From Blastopirellula marina (lineage in GTDB: Bacteria; Planctomycetota; Planctomycetia; Pirellulales; Pirellulaceae), in NCBI RefSeq assembly GCF_002967765.1, contig NZ_PUHY01000001.1, positions 1-64,000 on the forward strand: a DNA stretch of 64,000 nucleotides. The letters are read 5' to 3'. The notes beneath the pieces were generated by a model. That model did no database searches. It was not told where the DNA came from and worked only from the letters and a program-made list of their open reading frames with translations. A program made the position numbers and the translations under genes. This document shows, one piece after another, positions 9,186 through 17,435 of this stretch (position 1 is the stretch's first letter; each line of letters starts with the position of its first letter).

Positions 9186-10310
9186 TCACGTTGGTGCATG
9201 GCAAGGTGATTCGACTCGTATGGCACTTTGCCTGGGAGCAATAACACTGTCTTGGCAGAGATTGGCCCACACCATTGAGCGCTTGCCCGCTTGAGCCACC
9301 ACGCGCGATTCCCCACGACTGATGCTAAATTCACGAAATCCTAGTTGAACCGCGCGAGTGAGATACTGTCGATTTGCCGCGAAACGTAGATTAGCTCCCT
9401 CCTTCGATGACCGTGTAAGGACAACTTCTGTCGGATTCACCTTACCTGGAGCCTTGGCTCTGAGAACCACGGCGCCATTTAGATCGACCGTGATGGGTGC
9501 GTATAACACGTCCTCACTGGGGAGATGCTTGATCGATCGTAACAGGTATCCAGCATCAGACTCATCTAACCTTAAAGTGCTAATGGCCGATTGGGACTTC
9601 TCGAGGAGCGAATCGATTTCCGGATATCGTCCCGTTTTGTTGATCTTGAACCAGATGGTCCATCGCCCGGTCCGGAAAGCGATCCAATCGATCGCCTTGC
9701 CAACGAAAGTGCGATCCTTCGACCGCATTTCGGAAAGACGAAATAGGGGACTCGCCTGGATCAAGTGCGACTGCTGCCAGGGGAACTTGAACCCATCTTC
9801 CGAAAACAGCTGTCGACCATCGGTTCCGACGATCTGGCCATCCCTTCCTCGCAGGCGGATGTGACTCAGCGTGAATGTTGACGGTTCACGCTCGGCCGAA
9901 TCACTGGCATTTCGTAGCGCATCCATGAGTTCCGGCGGATTCTCTTCCCAACTCGCCGGCAATTCCGGGAATGGTTGGAAGGTCTCCGGCTTAGCTTCGA
10001 CCTGCTGCGGGATACCCATTTCATACCAACAGGCTCGAATACGGTCCGCATCGGCCTGAAACGAAATCTTCGATTGACGGCTTGCCTGACAGTTCCGCAA
10101 CATGTCAAAGGGTAATACGCAGTGAAATGGTGAAAAAGTGCCCGGCTGCCTAAATTCCATCGCGAGATCTGGCGTACTTGCCCGTAAGCAAATCACAGCG
10201 GAATTAGCCGTGATCTGGACGTTGGGGCCACGATGACGACGTGTGACCTTAAGCCCCTTTTTGACAACAGAGCGGAACGCATGAATTACCGATCCTAAAA
10301 CAGTACACAT
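9186..10310 (-). CDS. beta sliding clamp-like protein
   Basis: 374-aa protein, last gene of the leftward operon. Its layout resembles DnaN-type clamps. It has repeated ~120-residue blocks, each with short beta-rich motifs, such as SAVICLRASTPDLAMEF (~38-54), TFTLSHIRLRGRDGQIVGTDGRQLF (seen around residues 140-165, quoted here by its landmarks DGRQLF) and a last block with LRFAANRQYLTRAVQLGF (~330). The TDGRQL block is the standard clamp-like signature. The first block is divergent, and no polymerase-type clamp context is nearby. An AAGAG site precedes the ATG at 10310. I infer a clamp paralogue that tethers a partner to DNA; the fold is not proven by reading alone. Confidence 0.55.
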   Translation of the reverse strand: MCTVLGSVIHAFRSVVKKGLKVTRRHRGPNVQITANSAVICLRASTPDLAMEFRQPGTFSPFHCVLPFDMLRNCQASRQSKISFQADADRIRACWYEMGIPQQVEAKPETFQPFPELPASWEENPPELMDALRNASDSAEREPSTFTLSHIRLRGRDGQIVGTDGRQLFSEDGFKFPWQQSHLIQASPLFRLSEMRSKDRTFVGKAIDWIAFRTGRWTIWFKINKTGRYPEIDSLLEKSQSAISTLRLDESDAGYLLRSIKHLPSEDVLYAPITVDLNGAVVLRAKAPGKVNPTEVVLTRSSKEGANLRFAANRQYLTRAVQLGFREFSISRGESRVVAQAGKRSMVWANLCQDSVIAPRQSAIRVESPCHAPT

Positions 10311-10387
10311 GTTTTTCTCTTACCTAACAGTGGATGAATGAGAACGATGCCCGGAACGAACAAAGAGGCCCTCTATTGAGTTATTGC

Positions 10388-10579
10388 TTACCGTTGAGCA
10401 GCCTGGTTGCGGCTTTGTTCGACCGCGTCCCAGTCGACCGTTTGAGGAGGCCAATCGAGCTCATCGGACTCCCATTCGTCATCAATTGGAATGGCGAGAT
10501 GGAATCCCAGCCGTCGGATATCGCGAACATCGTCCCCGGTCGCCGAGGCGATCAGTTCATTAAGTTGTGCTTGTGTCAT
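10388..10579 (-). CDS. small conserved-type protein, 63 aa
   Basis: 63-aa acidic protein beginning MTQAQLNELIASATGDD and containing DVRDIRRLGFHLA. A good AGGAG ribosome site stands 9 nt before the ATG, and it lies 77 bp upstream of the clamp-like gene. Its N-terminal helix followed by an acidic, Trp-containing tail suggests a small adaptor, but no function is recognised. The hairpin at 10606-10628 lies just upstream of it. Confidence 0.65.
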   Translation of the reverse strand: MTQAQLNELIASATGDDVRDIRRLGFHLAIPIDDEWESDELDWPPQTVDWDAVEQSRNQAAQR

Positions 10580-10600
10580 TTGCGTTGACTCCTGGAAAGA

Positions 10601-10654
10601 GAAAACGCCGCCCCGAATTGGGGCGGCGTCAAGAACAACCGCCCCAAATGGGGC
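10601..10654 (-). terminator. tandem GC hairpins inside the operon
   Basis: Two hairpins share a GCCCC/GGGGC core: 10606-10628 (9-bp perfect stem, loop GAATT) and 10641-10654 (5-bp stem). On the minus strand the larger one is followed by TTTTCTC. They separate the 81-aa and 63-aa genes and could act as a partial terminator or attenuator that lowers expression of the last two genes. Confidence 0.5.
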
Positions 10655-10675
10655 ACTAGTTATGGGAAAGACAAA

Positions 10676-10921
10676 CTAAGAAGCGACGGGAAGCCAACGG
10701 GTTTCTAGCCAACGCTCCTCTGATTGCAGTGCATTACGGCGTGTCGCGAAGGGCCCCTGCAACGGTCCACCGACAGGCGACAGGTCTACGGTCCACTGAC
10801 CATCTGGCGTTGCTTCGACATGCGACCCGCGTGTGATTGCCAGCTTGCCCAGGCAACGTAGGTCGATTTGCTCGCCATACAGACAGCGCGCGTTACCGTC
10901 AGGTTTGACAATGATCTGCAT
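10676..10921 (-). CDS. small conserved-type protein, 81 aa
   Basis: 81-aa protein beginning MQIIVKPDGNARCLYGEQI, with RGSHVEA, WTVDLSPVGGP and GPFATR blocks. An AAGGAG ribosome site stands 7 nt before the ATG. It follows the 316-aa gene after only 10 bp. It looks like a short beta-rich single-domain protein; I recall similar small proteins on planctomycete accessory DNA, but no function is known to me. Confidence 0.7.
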   Translation of the reverse strand: MQIIVKPDGNARCLYGEQIDLRCLGKLAITRGSHVEATPDGQWTVDLSPVGGPLQGPFATRRNALQSEERWLETRWLPVAS

Positions 10922-10931
10922 TCTCAGCTCC

Positions 10932-11882
10932 TTAGCGAGGTCGCCGGAGGATGTTGCGACGCGGGCGATCGACTAGTAGGCCGTCCAGAGATGATTGGAC
11001 GGTTGCCAGTTGAGTCACCACTTGCTGGCGTAGCCGGTCACTGTCCCGAAGCTCTTGCGGCTGGATGCCACCGATGACTCGTTGTGCCCGGTCGACTAGT
11101 TCTTCGAGTTCTTCACTCGAACCGATGTTAAGATCCCGGAACCGTCCAAAGAATGTGGTCAGGTTTTCCACCGCAGAATCGCGAAAGATTTTGGGCTTGC
11201 CGTCATCGGAACCGGAAAGTCGCTCCGAAAGATGCGAGACCAACTTTTCTAGTTCCTCAAGAAATGCCTGTTCGGCCATTCGGACGGCATCATCGAAACG
11301 AGAGCGAACTCTCCGGCATTCCTCCTGGTATAGCTCCGGCGACAACTGCTGAAGGTAGCGCGGTGCCTCGACATTGGGCCAATCCCAACTTAGATCGAAT
11401 AAACCCTGCAGGCTGATCGGATAGTCCGCTTCGTTGTAGAGCCGACCCAGACGACGTTGGGCAGCCTCTTTTAAATGGGCGAATTCCCTATCCAGTTCCG
11501 AGACGGCTTCCTGCAGATCCTGCTTGAGCGTCGTCATCCAAACCTGGATCGTGCTCAAATCATCCCGCTTGATCAGGCGAATGCCCGCCTCGGGAAACGG
11601 CAGGCTGACCGATTTCCAGAGTCCCACGGCACGACTGCGGACATTCGTGACCGCCTTGTATTTGGGATGCTTCGTGTCGATCAGGCGTTTACCGGCGGAA
11701 AGGACTTCGCCGTCGGCCCCGAACGCCTCAGCCGCTTCTAAGCGTTGTTCCGTTGTCAGCGATTTGCGTATTCCGAACCAGCTGAAGCTTAGACGCATCG
11801 GGATCATTGTCGAGCGCAATCGTTCAGCAGGTAAAGTATCACCCACTGGGGCGCTGGTCATCGAATCGACCATAGTGCTCAT
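10932..11882 (-). CDS. uncharacterised helical protein, 316 aa
   Basis: Protein of unknown function in the Ycf46-like operon. After a short variable N-terminus (~1-30) it is almost all helical and charged. Landmarks are FSWFGIRKSL (~32-42), AVGLWKSVSLPFPEAGIRL (~85-104), LGRLYNEADYP (~145), a Trp-rich stretch WDWPNVEAPRYL (~165-178) and FRDSAVENLTTFFGRF (~240-256). No enzyme motif was identified. The ATG at 11882 has an AAGGAA site. The gene lies ~108 bp after the ATPase stop, across the hairpin at 11931-11956. It may be a structural or substrate partner of the ATPase. Confidence 0.65.
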   Translation of the reverse strand: MSTMVDSMTSAPVGDTLPAERLRSTMIPMRLSFSWFGIRKSLTTEQRLEAAEAFGADGEVLSAGKRLIDTKHPKYKAVTNVRSRAVGLWKSVSLPFPEAGIRLIKRDDLSTIQVWMTTLKQDLQEAVSELDREFAHLKEAAQRRLGRLYNEADYPISLQGLFDLSWDWPNVEAPRYLQQLSPELYQEECRRVRSRFDDAVRMAEQAFLEELEKLVSHLSERLSGSDDGKPKIFRDSAVENLTTFFGRFRDLNIGSSEELEELVDRAQRVIGGIQPQELRDSDRLRQQVVTQLATVQSSLDGLLVDRPRRNILRRPR

Positions 11883-11924
11883 TCGTTAGGTTTCCTTATT
11901 ACAGGGGAGGAAAGATAGGCGCAG

Positions 11925-11956
11925 CAAAAGAGCCATGTCCTTAGGGAGACATGGCT
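11925..11956 (-). terminator. hairpin between ATPase and 316-aa gene
   Basis: A perfect 9-bp stem (AGCCATGTC/GACATGGCT, 11931-11939 and 11948-11956) with an 8-nt loop is followed on the minus strand by CTTTTGC. It could be a leaky terminator or a processing site that gives the ATPase and downstream genes different expression. Confidence 0.5.
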
Positions 11957-11989
11957 ATGGGCTTCAAACTGCTGATAGCTAAAGCTGGC

Positions 11990-13474
11990 TTAATTGGCCG
12001 AAGGATCCCGACTGACCCTTCGTCGAGAGTTGCTTTGCTTTTGGGATCTCTGATAGATGCCAGGGCGACTTGCCGACAGGCAGCGGCCACTCGCCCAAGT
12101 TCGTAATGTGTCAATTGACTCGGCTGCCGTCACGGCAATCGGTACCACATTTTCCGCAGCCTGGACTAGCGGAACGTCTAGGAGTGTCGAAAGCCGACAG
12201 CAGCTTTTGATTTCCGCGCCAGACCAATTGGCATCATCAGGGAGGCTTTGGTCTCGGTCTATCTCGAAGTAATCCAGATAGATGTTCCAGATGGCGTCTT
12301 TTTCCTCCCGGTCAGGCAGATCCAGGAAGAAAACACCATCAAAGCGTTCGGACCTTCCAAACTCCGGTGGTAGTCGAGTAATATCGTTCGCCGTACAGAC
12401 AACAAACACATCCGATTCATGATCATTCAGCCAACTGAGGAAAGTGCCGAACATCCGCGACGCCACTCCGGAATCTCCGTTCCCATTTACGCCGGCGAAT
12501 GTCTTCTCAACCTCATCAATCATGGCAACGCAAGGTGCCATTGCATCCATAATCTTTAACGCTTGACGAGTTCGCTCCTCCGACTGCCCTACCAAGGATC
12601 CCATGAGGCCTCCGACATCAAGAACCAGGACCGGACGTCCCACTTCCTTTCCCAGGGCTCGGCAAAACGCCGATTTTCCGCAGCCCGGTGGCGAGAGCAG
12701 AAGGACGCCACGTGGACGAAAATGGGGATTGGGTCGGCCATGGGGACGAAGGGCACGTCGCGTAAAGGCCTTGAGGGAAGCCACTCCCCCAATGCTGTCA
12801 AAGTCTTGCGTTCCCCGGTGAAGTGACAATAGGCCACTTTTCTTTAGCGTTTGGATCTTCAGTTCCCAAACGGCTTTCGAGGTGACTCGCTGCTCGCGAA
12901 TTAGCGACAAGGCGAAAGCACCTTCTGCTCCCATCCGAGTAAGCCCCGCCGAGGCATCGAGCACGCGGCCAAATTCATGATCATCCGGAAGTTCGCCAGG
13001 TTCCGTTGCGATCCCGCGAGCAATCTCCTCCAGTTGCTCTCGATTGGGCAACGCATGTTCCACAACGACGAACAGCTTTTCTAGTTCTAGCGGAATTTGG
13101 ACGATCGGCGCCAGAATGACGATGATCGTTCTCGTCTGTTTTCCGGCCACGATTTGTCGGCACATCGCTTGTACGATTTCTGCTGAGGCCAGAAAGCGAT
13201 GGAAATTCTGGAGCACCAGAATGGTAGGCGTGTCTGCGTTTCCCAGTGCACTGGAGGCGCGAATCGCCGTCAGGGGATCTGCCACGCTACTTTCCGAGTT
13301 GGATGAACCGCCGACCTGCAATCCTACTTCAATGTCCCAGGATGCAAATTGCCACTGTTGTTCACGGCAGAGTTGTGAGATTTCCGATAGAGCGTCCTGG
13401 TGCTCATGCGATTCGATCCATATCGCCGTGAAGCAGGCACGAATGTACTCCGCCAATTCATTTTTCAGGCTCAT
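11990..13474 (-). CDS. Ycf46-like AAA+ ATPase
   Basis: 494-aa protein starting at MSLKNELAEYIRA (ATG at 13474, AAGG site upstream); an extension to 13531 lacks support. Residues 1-210 resemble the degenerate N-terminal domain of Ycf46-type proteins (AIWIESHEHQDALSEI). The AAA+ module follows: Walker A SPPGCGKSAF (~257-267), Walker B VAMIDEVEK (~314-322), a sensor-1-type VVCTAND (~353) and an arginine-finger-like GRSERFD (~376-382). It has no membrane segment or signal. It follows the DUF2997 gene and belongs to the same transcription unit. The family has no settled biochemical function; ATP-driven remodelling of a protein or nucleoprotein complex is the natural inference. Confidence 0.8.
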   Translation of the reverse strand: MSLKNELAEYIRACFTAIWIESHEHQDALSEISQLCREQQWQFASWDIEVGLQVGGSSNSESSVADPLTAIRASSALGNADTPTILVLQNFHRFLASAEIVQAMCRQIVAGKQTRTIIVILAPIVQIPLELEKLFVVVEHALPNREQLEEIARGIATEPGELPDDHEFGRVLDASAGLTRMGAEGAFALSLIREQRVTSKAVWELKIQTLKKSGLLSLHRGTQDFDSIGGVASLKAFTRRALRPHGRPNPHFRPRGVLLLSPPGCGKSAFCRALGKEVGRPVLVLDVGGLMGSLVGQSEERTRQALKIMDAMAPCVAMIDEVEKTFAGVNGNGDSGVASRMFGTFLSWLNDHESDVFVVCTANDITRLPPEFGRSERFDGVFFLDLPDREEKDAIWNIYLDYFEIDRDQSLPDDANWSGAEIKSCCRLSTLLDVPLVQAAENVVPIAVTAAESIDTLRTWASGRCLSASRPGIYQRSQKQSNSRRRVSRDPSAN

Positions 13475-13520
13475 GGTTATTAACCTTAATTTAGGTGAAA
13501 CGGTTTGCTTTCTGAACGAA

Positions 13521-13715
13521 TCAAGAATCAACTTGACTACGTTCCTGCTGTTGAAGGTCTTGATAGAAGTCGGCGGTTAGTCGCTCGCCGGACCGCTGGC
13601 CAAGAGCACTCTCCAGAAACCTGCTGGCTTCCTGGCATCCTGCGCCAGAGAAGCCGAATGTGGTGATCCTGGTCTCGCCCTGGGGAGAAACGAGGATTTC
13701 GATGGTCTTACTCAA
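13521..13715 (-). CDS. DUF2997 family protein
   Basis: 64-aa protein matching the DUF2997 pattern: KTIEILVSPQGETRITTFGF, then AGCQEASRFLESALG and TADFYQDLQQQE at the end. It starts at TTG (13715), whose TTGA overlaps the TGA stop of the DUF1257 gene, with GGAGGTG as ribosome site: clear translational coupling. In cyanobacteria, DUF2997 genes are known beside DUF1257/ycf35. Function unknown; the two products may bind each other. Confidence 0.8.
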   Translation of the reverse strand: MSKTIEILVSPQGETRITTFGFSGAGCQEASRFLESALGQRSGERLTADFYQDLQQQERSQVDS

Positions 13716-14080
13716 CTGGCACCTCCGACCTGGATGGTCAGTTTGACCATTCCATCTTCGAGCGGTTGCTCCAGTACCGTATGCCCCATACGGCGTGCCT
13801 CAAGTGAAGCCTTCTCGATGGCGTAACTCTGAACGAGTCGATCGAGTTCCACTTGATCACCCCAGCGGCCTTCGTAGTTGTCGAAGGCAAGGCTGCCGGC
13901 ATCGATATCGGCGACGACTGGATATCTCCATTTGGGAAGTTGCACTTGCCAGCCGGTTGCTTCGCTGCTGAACAACTTGGCGGTACCATATACCGGTTCT
14001 GCCAGTTTCAGGCGTTTGGTGGCGAGCCGTAAGGCCGCCACATCTTTGATTTGCGTTTGGATCGTGACGATGTGACTCAC
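13712..14080 (-). CDS. DUF1257 (Ycf35-like) protein
   Basis: 122-aa protein of the DUF1257/Ycf35 family: SHIVTIQTQIKDVAALRLA at the N-terminus, central LPKWRYPVVADIDAG and AFDNYEGRWGD, and a C-terminal beta-rich end (VKLTIQVGG). It starts at GTG (14080) directly behind the TAA of the lipoprotein gene, with AGGAGG 5 nt upstream. The family is conserved in cyanobacteria and plastids but has no assigned biochemical role. Its presence with a Ycf46-like ATPase and DUF2997 on a mobile element is the notable context. Confidence 0.8.
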   Translation of the reverse strand: MSHIVTIQTQIKDVAALRLATKRLKLAEPVYGTAKLFSSEATGWQVQLPKWRYPVVADIDAGSLAFDNYEGRWGDQVELDRLVQSYAIEKASLEARRMGHTVLEQPLEDGMVKLTIQVGGAS

Positions 14081-14623
14081 TTATTCCTCCTGAATACTAG
14101 GTTCAATTTGATGGGTTAGTTTTGGGGGATTCGTTTCTGGGCGATTGAGAAGCACCGGTTGGGCTGCAATAACATCGCTCAAGAGCAGTTCCGCCACTTC
14201 AGAATCATTCGATTCACCAAGTGGACTACGTAGCAAATACCAGCAGATCGCCAGCGGTGCCAAGCAGCCTGCCAAGGTGCCTAGTGATAGGATTGCGGAG
14301 GCTGTTAGGGAATCGCGTTTTCGTTCCGCCGCAATCTCTTTGCGATCCAATTCCAGAGCATCCCGCTGCTTTCCAAATTCAGCCCGCTCCGCCTGCACTT
14401 CTCGGTGCAGTGTCACCAACTCTTTTCGGGCCACGGCATCCGATGCCACCATTTCACTGGATCCTTCGGCGACCTTGCCGTGCAGTTCCGCCATGAGGCG
14501 GCTGCGTTCTGCTTCACTCAGATTATGCCGTTTGGCGAGTTCTAATAATTCGTCCTCGTCGCAACCGATGGCGAGCGTCACGAGGATAAGGGCAATACAG
14601 CTAAGTGTGTTTGTTCGATTCAT
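14081..14623 (-). CDS. lipoprotein with coiled coil and C-terminal membrane helix
   Basis: 180-aa protein from ATG 14623 (MNRTNTLSCIALILV). The signal peptide ends in a lipobox LAIGC (Cys ~21), so it is probably lipid-anchored. Residues ~25-110 are a charged helix/coiled coil rich in E, K and R. A hydrophobic segment (ILSLGTLAGCLAPLAICWYLL, residues ~113-133) follows, then a short acidic tail. The start overlaps the end of the 50-aa gene by 23 bp. A longer start at 14644 would destroy the signal peptide. It is the likely membrane anchor of the operon products. Confidence 0.7.
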   Translation of the reverse strand: MNRTNTLSCIALILVTLAIGCDEDELLELAKRHNLSEAERSRLMAELHGKVAEGSSEMVASDAVARKELVTLHREVQAERAEFGKQRDALELDRKEIAAERKRDSLTASAILSLGTLAGCLAPLAICWYLLRSPLGESNDSEVAELLLSDVIAAQPVLLNRPETNPPKLTHQIEPSIQEE

Positions 14624-14753
14624 GAGAGCTAAGTTTCTCCACAAGACGACGAAGGATTTGTTGTAGGGCCTGGCGAAGCCTCCTTTCTCGAATCAATGCC
14701 AGAATAGCCACGAAGAGAGAAATCGACACCAATGCAACAATCAGGTACGACAC
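14601..14753 (-). CDS. 50-aa single-pass membrane protein
   Basis: Reading the minus strand from GTG at 14753 gives 50 residues: MSYLIVALVSISLFVAILAL forms one membrane helix, followed by a strongly basic amphipathic tail (IRERRLRQALQQILRRL). The ribosome site AAAGGAGGTGA 5 nt upstream is close to a full match to the 16S anti-SD, one of the best in the window. The stop overlaps the start of the lipoprotein gene. It is the first gene of the operon; the basic cytosolic tail could bind nucleic acid, membrane or a partner. Confidence 0.65.
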   Translation of the reverse strand: MSYLIVALVSISLFVAILALIRERRLRQALQQILRRLVEKLSSHESNKHT

Positions 14754-15702
14754 GAAGTCACCTCCTTTCAGAAAAGGTTTCTAATCCAGAATGACTCGAG
14801 CTAAGTCGTTCTCACTTCTTATGCCACACAATGGGGAAGTTTTTAGTTTCCTAACGTGGCGGACAGAAAGAATTCGCCCCACGGACGCTCAATGGACAGG
14901 AGACTCAGAAATTGGACTGAATCCAATCATCGAGTTCACGGAGAGAATGTAGGCCAGGGGATTCTTGTAAAATTGGATCGGCGAAGGGACCGCTATTACG
15001 GTTCTGGAAAGAAAACACGATACCAATTCAGGAGTCGATACCGCCGTGGAGATTCTAGTAGAGTGGCGGCCGAGATGCTAAGGGCCACGCCTTCGGACCG
15101 TGGTGGTGTGACGAGAAGTGCCGCATAAAATTCGACTTGAACAATTCAGCCTGATTTGGTGTTAGGCCAGGCAACACCGCCTCACCTAGTCCGATAAACA
15201 TGCTCGGCTAGAACGGCAATAAGTCCTTAGAAACACACGAGGAATCCGTTCACAATCTAATTATGATAATTAAAGTCTACTGTAAGTTCCTGGTAGGAAA
15301 CGTGTTGCAATTACTCAGAAGTTGATCTTCCTTGGATCGCACTAAACTGAACGAGCCGGAGCGCAGACACTATTGCTGCGAATATCGGTTCCCGTGGAGA
15401 AGGATCTGCGGCGAAGACCTCTTGCCCATGGCGTCTCTCAACAGCTAGAAAGTGCTGACATTTCCCTGGCACAGAAGGTTTATCGGAGACCAATCTATCT
15501 ATTTCACGTAAGTCTGAGAACATCAACACTTCAGAGGCATAACGTTGGTTCTCGTCGCCTGCGGTGAACGAATCGGTAGAAGAAATGGCCGGTACTGTCG
15601 TACGAAGACGTTCTTTTCGGAAGCATCTCTGAATTAGGTCGCGTTGACGTCAGCTGTGATTGCTTGGCGAGGTGCCAAATCAGTTCTCCACCATGCTTCT
15701 CC
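14754..15702. other. intergenic region upstream of the nine-gene operon
   Basis: About 950 bp without a convincing gene. Short frames on both strands lack ribosome sites and read as low-quality protein. Two short inverted repeats are present (15258-15272 and 15287-15299). The operon promoter should lie in its first ~150 bp, but I cannot fix -35/-10 boxes. Confidence 0.45.
15258..15299. promoter_or_regulatory. two adjacent inverted repeats, possible operators
   Basis: TAATTAT-G-ATAATTA (15258-15272) and TTCCT-GGT-AGGAA (15287-15299) are perfect palindromes 15 bp apart in a gene-free region. They are candidates for binding of a dimeric regulator; the assignment is inference only. Confidence 0.3.
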
Positions 15703-16542
15703 TCAGTTTCCGTCTACGACTTCTCGAAGATGGGACACGCCATCACTGTCACCGTATATCTCACGAATGTCGACCAGTTCACGAATAGCTGCTAGATAGC
15801 GAGAATGAGCACGCGCATACTGGGCGTCCCAAAACCGCGAATCACGCTCGCCGTTTTGCGACTGAAGCGTTGCCATATGCGTATATCGTAATTCCAGCCA
15901 TGAAATCATGATCTGATCCACCAGTAGGGCATCAACAGGATTGTCTGCTTTACCACGAATCGAATCCTTCAGGTCGTCAACCTTCGACCGAAGAGACTCT
16001 TTCAGTACCACCTCTCCTCCGGAGATCATCTCAATCAAGGTCGCTTCCACATGCCTGTTCAGATCAGCATAGGGATCCCAAATATCCTTGTGATGCCGCA
16101 CGATGCGTTGTAGCTCCTCGGCAGCGTCATCGTCTCCTTTCCGGGACAGACGAACAAGCCGATGGAATTCTTCCAGGGTCGGCAACTCGGGATTATTGGC
16201 CGATATATCCTCGAGCGTTAGCCGGTGGTTCTGTGACATGAGTGCCCGGAGACCCTTTTTAAGCTCGAGCCCTTCAGCCCACATGCAAAGCTGGAGCACG
16301 AAACGTACGTGGCTGCTTAGCGCATTGAGGGCGGTCAGGTATCGTTTAAAGTCACTTCGCTCATTCTGAAGCTCAAGTGTCAGCGCGGCTTCTTCCGCGC
16401 AGTCCAGCCTTAGCTTTTTGTCTACTAATCTGGTGACCGGATCGTGCTCTGGACCGATGTATCGCTTAGTAACCTTCCCGTTTATTCTTATGGAGCGATA
16501 CAGGTACTTGGATTTTGAATCACGTCGCTTTTCCCAGCCCAT
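15703..16542 (-). CDS. uncharacterised protein, 279 aa
   Basis: I prefer the start MGWEKRRDSKSKYLYRSIR at 16542. The N-terminus has a compact beta-rich motif (YLYRSIRINGKVTKRYIG), the rest is helical and charged, with no enzyme motif. An N-terminal block like this (GWEKR...YYYRS...G.V...Y.G) recurs in planctomycete accessory proteins as I recall them, but no function is known. It lies 68 bp downstream of the stop of the 274-aa gene and is probably co-transcribed with it. A longer frame up to 16614 exists. Confidence 0.6.
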   Translation of the reverse strand: MGWEKRRDSKSKYLYRSIRINGKVTKRYIGPEHDPVTRLVDKKLRLDCAEEAALTLELQNERSDFKRYLTALNALSSHVRFVLQLCMWAEGLELKKGLRALMSQNHRLTLEDISANNPELPTLEEFHRLVRLSRKGDDDAAEELQRIVRHHKDIWDPYADLNRHVEATLIEMISGGEVVLKESLRSKVDDLKDSIRGKADNPVDALLVDQIMISWLELRYTHMATLQSQNGERDSRFWDAQYARAHSRYLAAIRELVDIREIYGDSDGVSHLREVVDGN

Positions 16543-16610
16543 CTTTCTTGTGCTACACCTACGTGGAGTGGTTTCGGTGTTTTGATGACGGCCAGTCTGT
16601 GCAGCCCTCC

Positions 16611-17435
16611 TCACTTAACAGATTTTACCTTTTCACGGGACAGACATGTGTTTTCGTGCGTCGTGAAGTAGGAGAGCGGATGCAATTTGGTCGCCGGAAG
16701 CGGTAAATTGGCCTCGATTTGAGAGCACAAATGTGAGAATGCGGTCGCGGCCGTTACCGTCCGAGGGGAGCCCGAATCCAAAAGGACTGAAGTGTTTCTG
16801 GCAAGCGTCCGGTAATGCACAGGAATTTCGGATAACTGCTGCGACTCCACGATGATAGCGATTGTCGCCCTCAGGCGGTCCCGTTCTGTACTGAGATCTT
16901 CGCCGTTCCAACCCTCTTTGATGAAGGCCATCCAAGGTTCAATCACGTCCGGTCCCTGGAAGTACGCGCTTAACTGCATGAGCATTCTGGCATTCGTCCC
17001 TCTGCTTGGGTGAAACTCATTGATCAGATGCACGATGTAGCTCTTCTGATCGATTCGATCCTGGATGTCGAAAAAAAGATCCCGATAGGCCTGCACTGTT
17101 TCGGGGGGCAAATTCAACTGATAGCCGATAGCCGTGTCGGACTGTCGAGCCAGCATCCGTGTCTCTATTTCAAGTCGATGCCCATTAGTTGCCTCGAACT
17201 CGAGACGAGCGCGATCGACGTGGACGAAGGGGGAGCGAATCCGCCGTTTATGACCTTTCACGGAGCGTCTCGCTACCTCTCGCATGTACTTGACGGCTAT
17301 TCCCGTAGCAGTGTCGTCGCGTTTGCTGGAATAGTACCTCCCATGATCTACCAAATACTGGGCCCGTTCCCACCGCCAATTTGGGCGGCGATAGGGATCA
17401 AGACACTGCTGTTGCACGAAGGGAATATCTGTCAT
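16611..17435 (-). CDS. uncharacterised protein, 274 aa
   Basis: Soluble, mostly helical protein beginning MTDIPFVQQQCLDPYRRPNW. Landmarks: RWERAQYLVDHGR (~20-33), LNLPPETVQAYRDLFFDIQDR (near 105-126; resembles a sigma/HTH-like recognition segment, reading I-G-Y-Q-L then P-E-T-V) and a C-terminal helix set. No catalytic motif. The LNLPPETVQAY part could be a helix-turn-helix, suggesting a DNA-binding role. It is divergent from the 341-aa gene across a motif-rich 833-bp region and leads the two-gene unit with 15703-16542. Confidence 0.6.
   Translation of the reverse strand: MTDIPFVQQQCLDPYRRPNWRWERAQYLVDHGRYYSSKRDDTATGIAVKYMREVARRSVKGHKRRIRSPFVHVDRARLEFEATNGHRLEIETRMLARQSDTAIGYQLNLPPETVQAYRDLFFDIQDRIDQKSYIVHLINEFHPSRGTNARMLMQLSAYFQGPDVIEPWMAFIKEGWNGEDLSTERDRLRATIAIIVESQQLSEIPVHYRTLARNTSVLLDSGSPRTVTAATAFSHLCSQIEANLPLPATKLHPLSYFTTHENTCLSREKVKSVK

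Noticed and set aside
14856-15128. 90-aa plus-strand frame upstream of the operon
   Set aside because: Arg/Ser-rich translation without ribosome site, domain or neighbours; composition is unlike a real protein.
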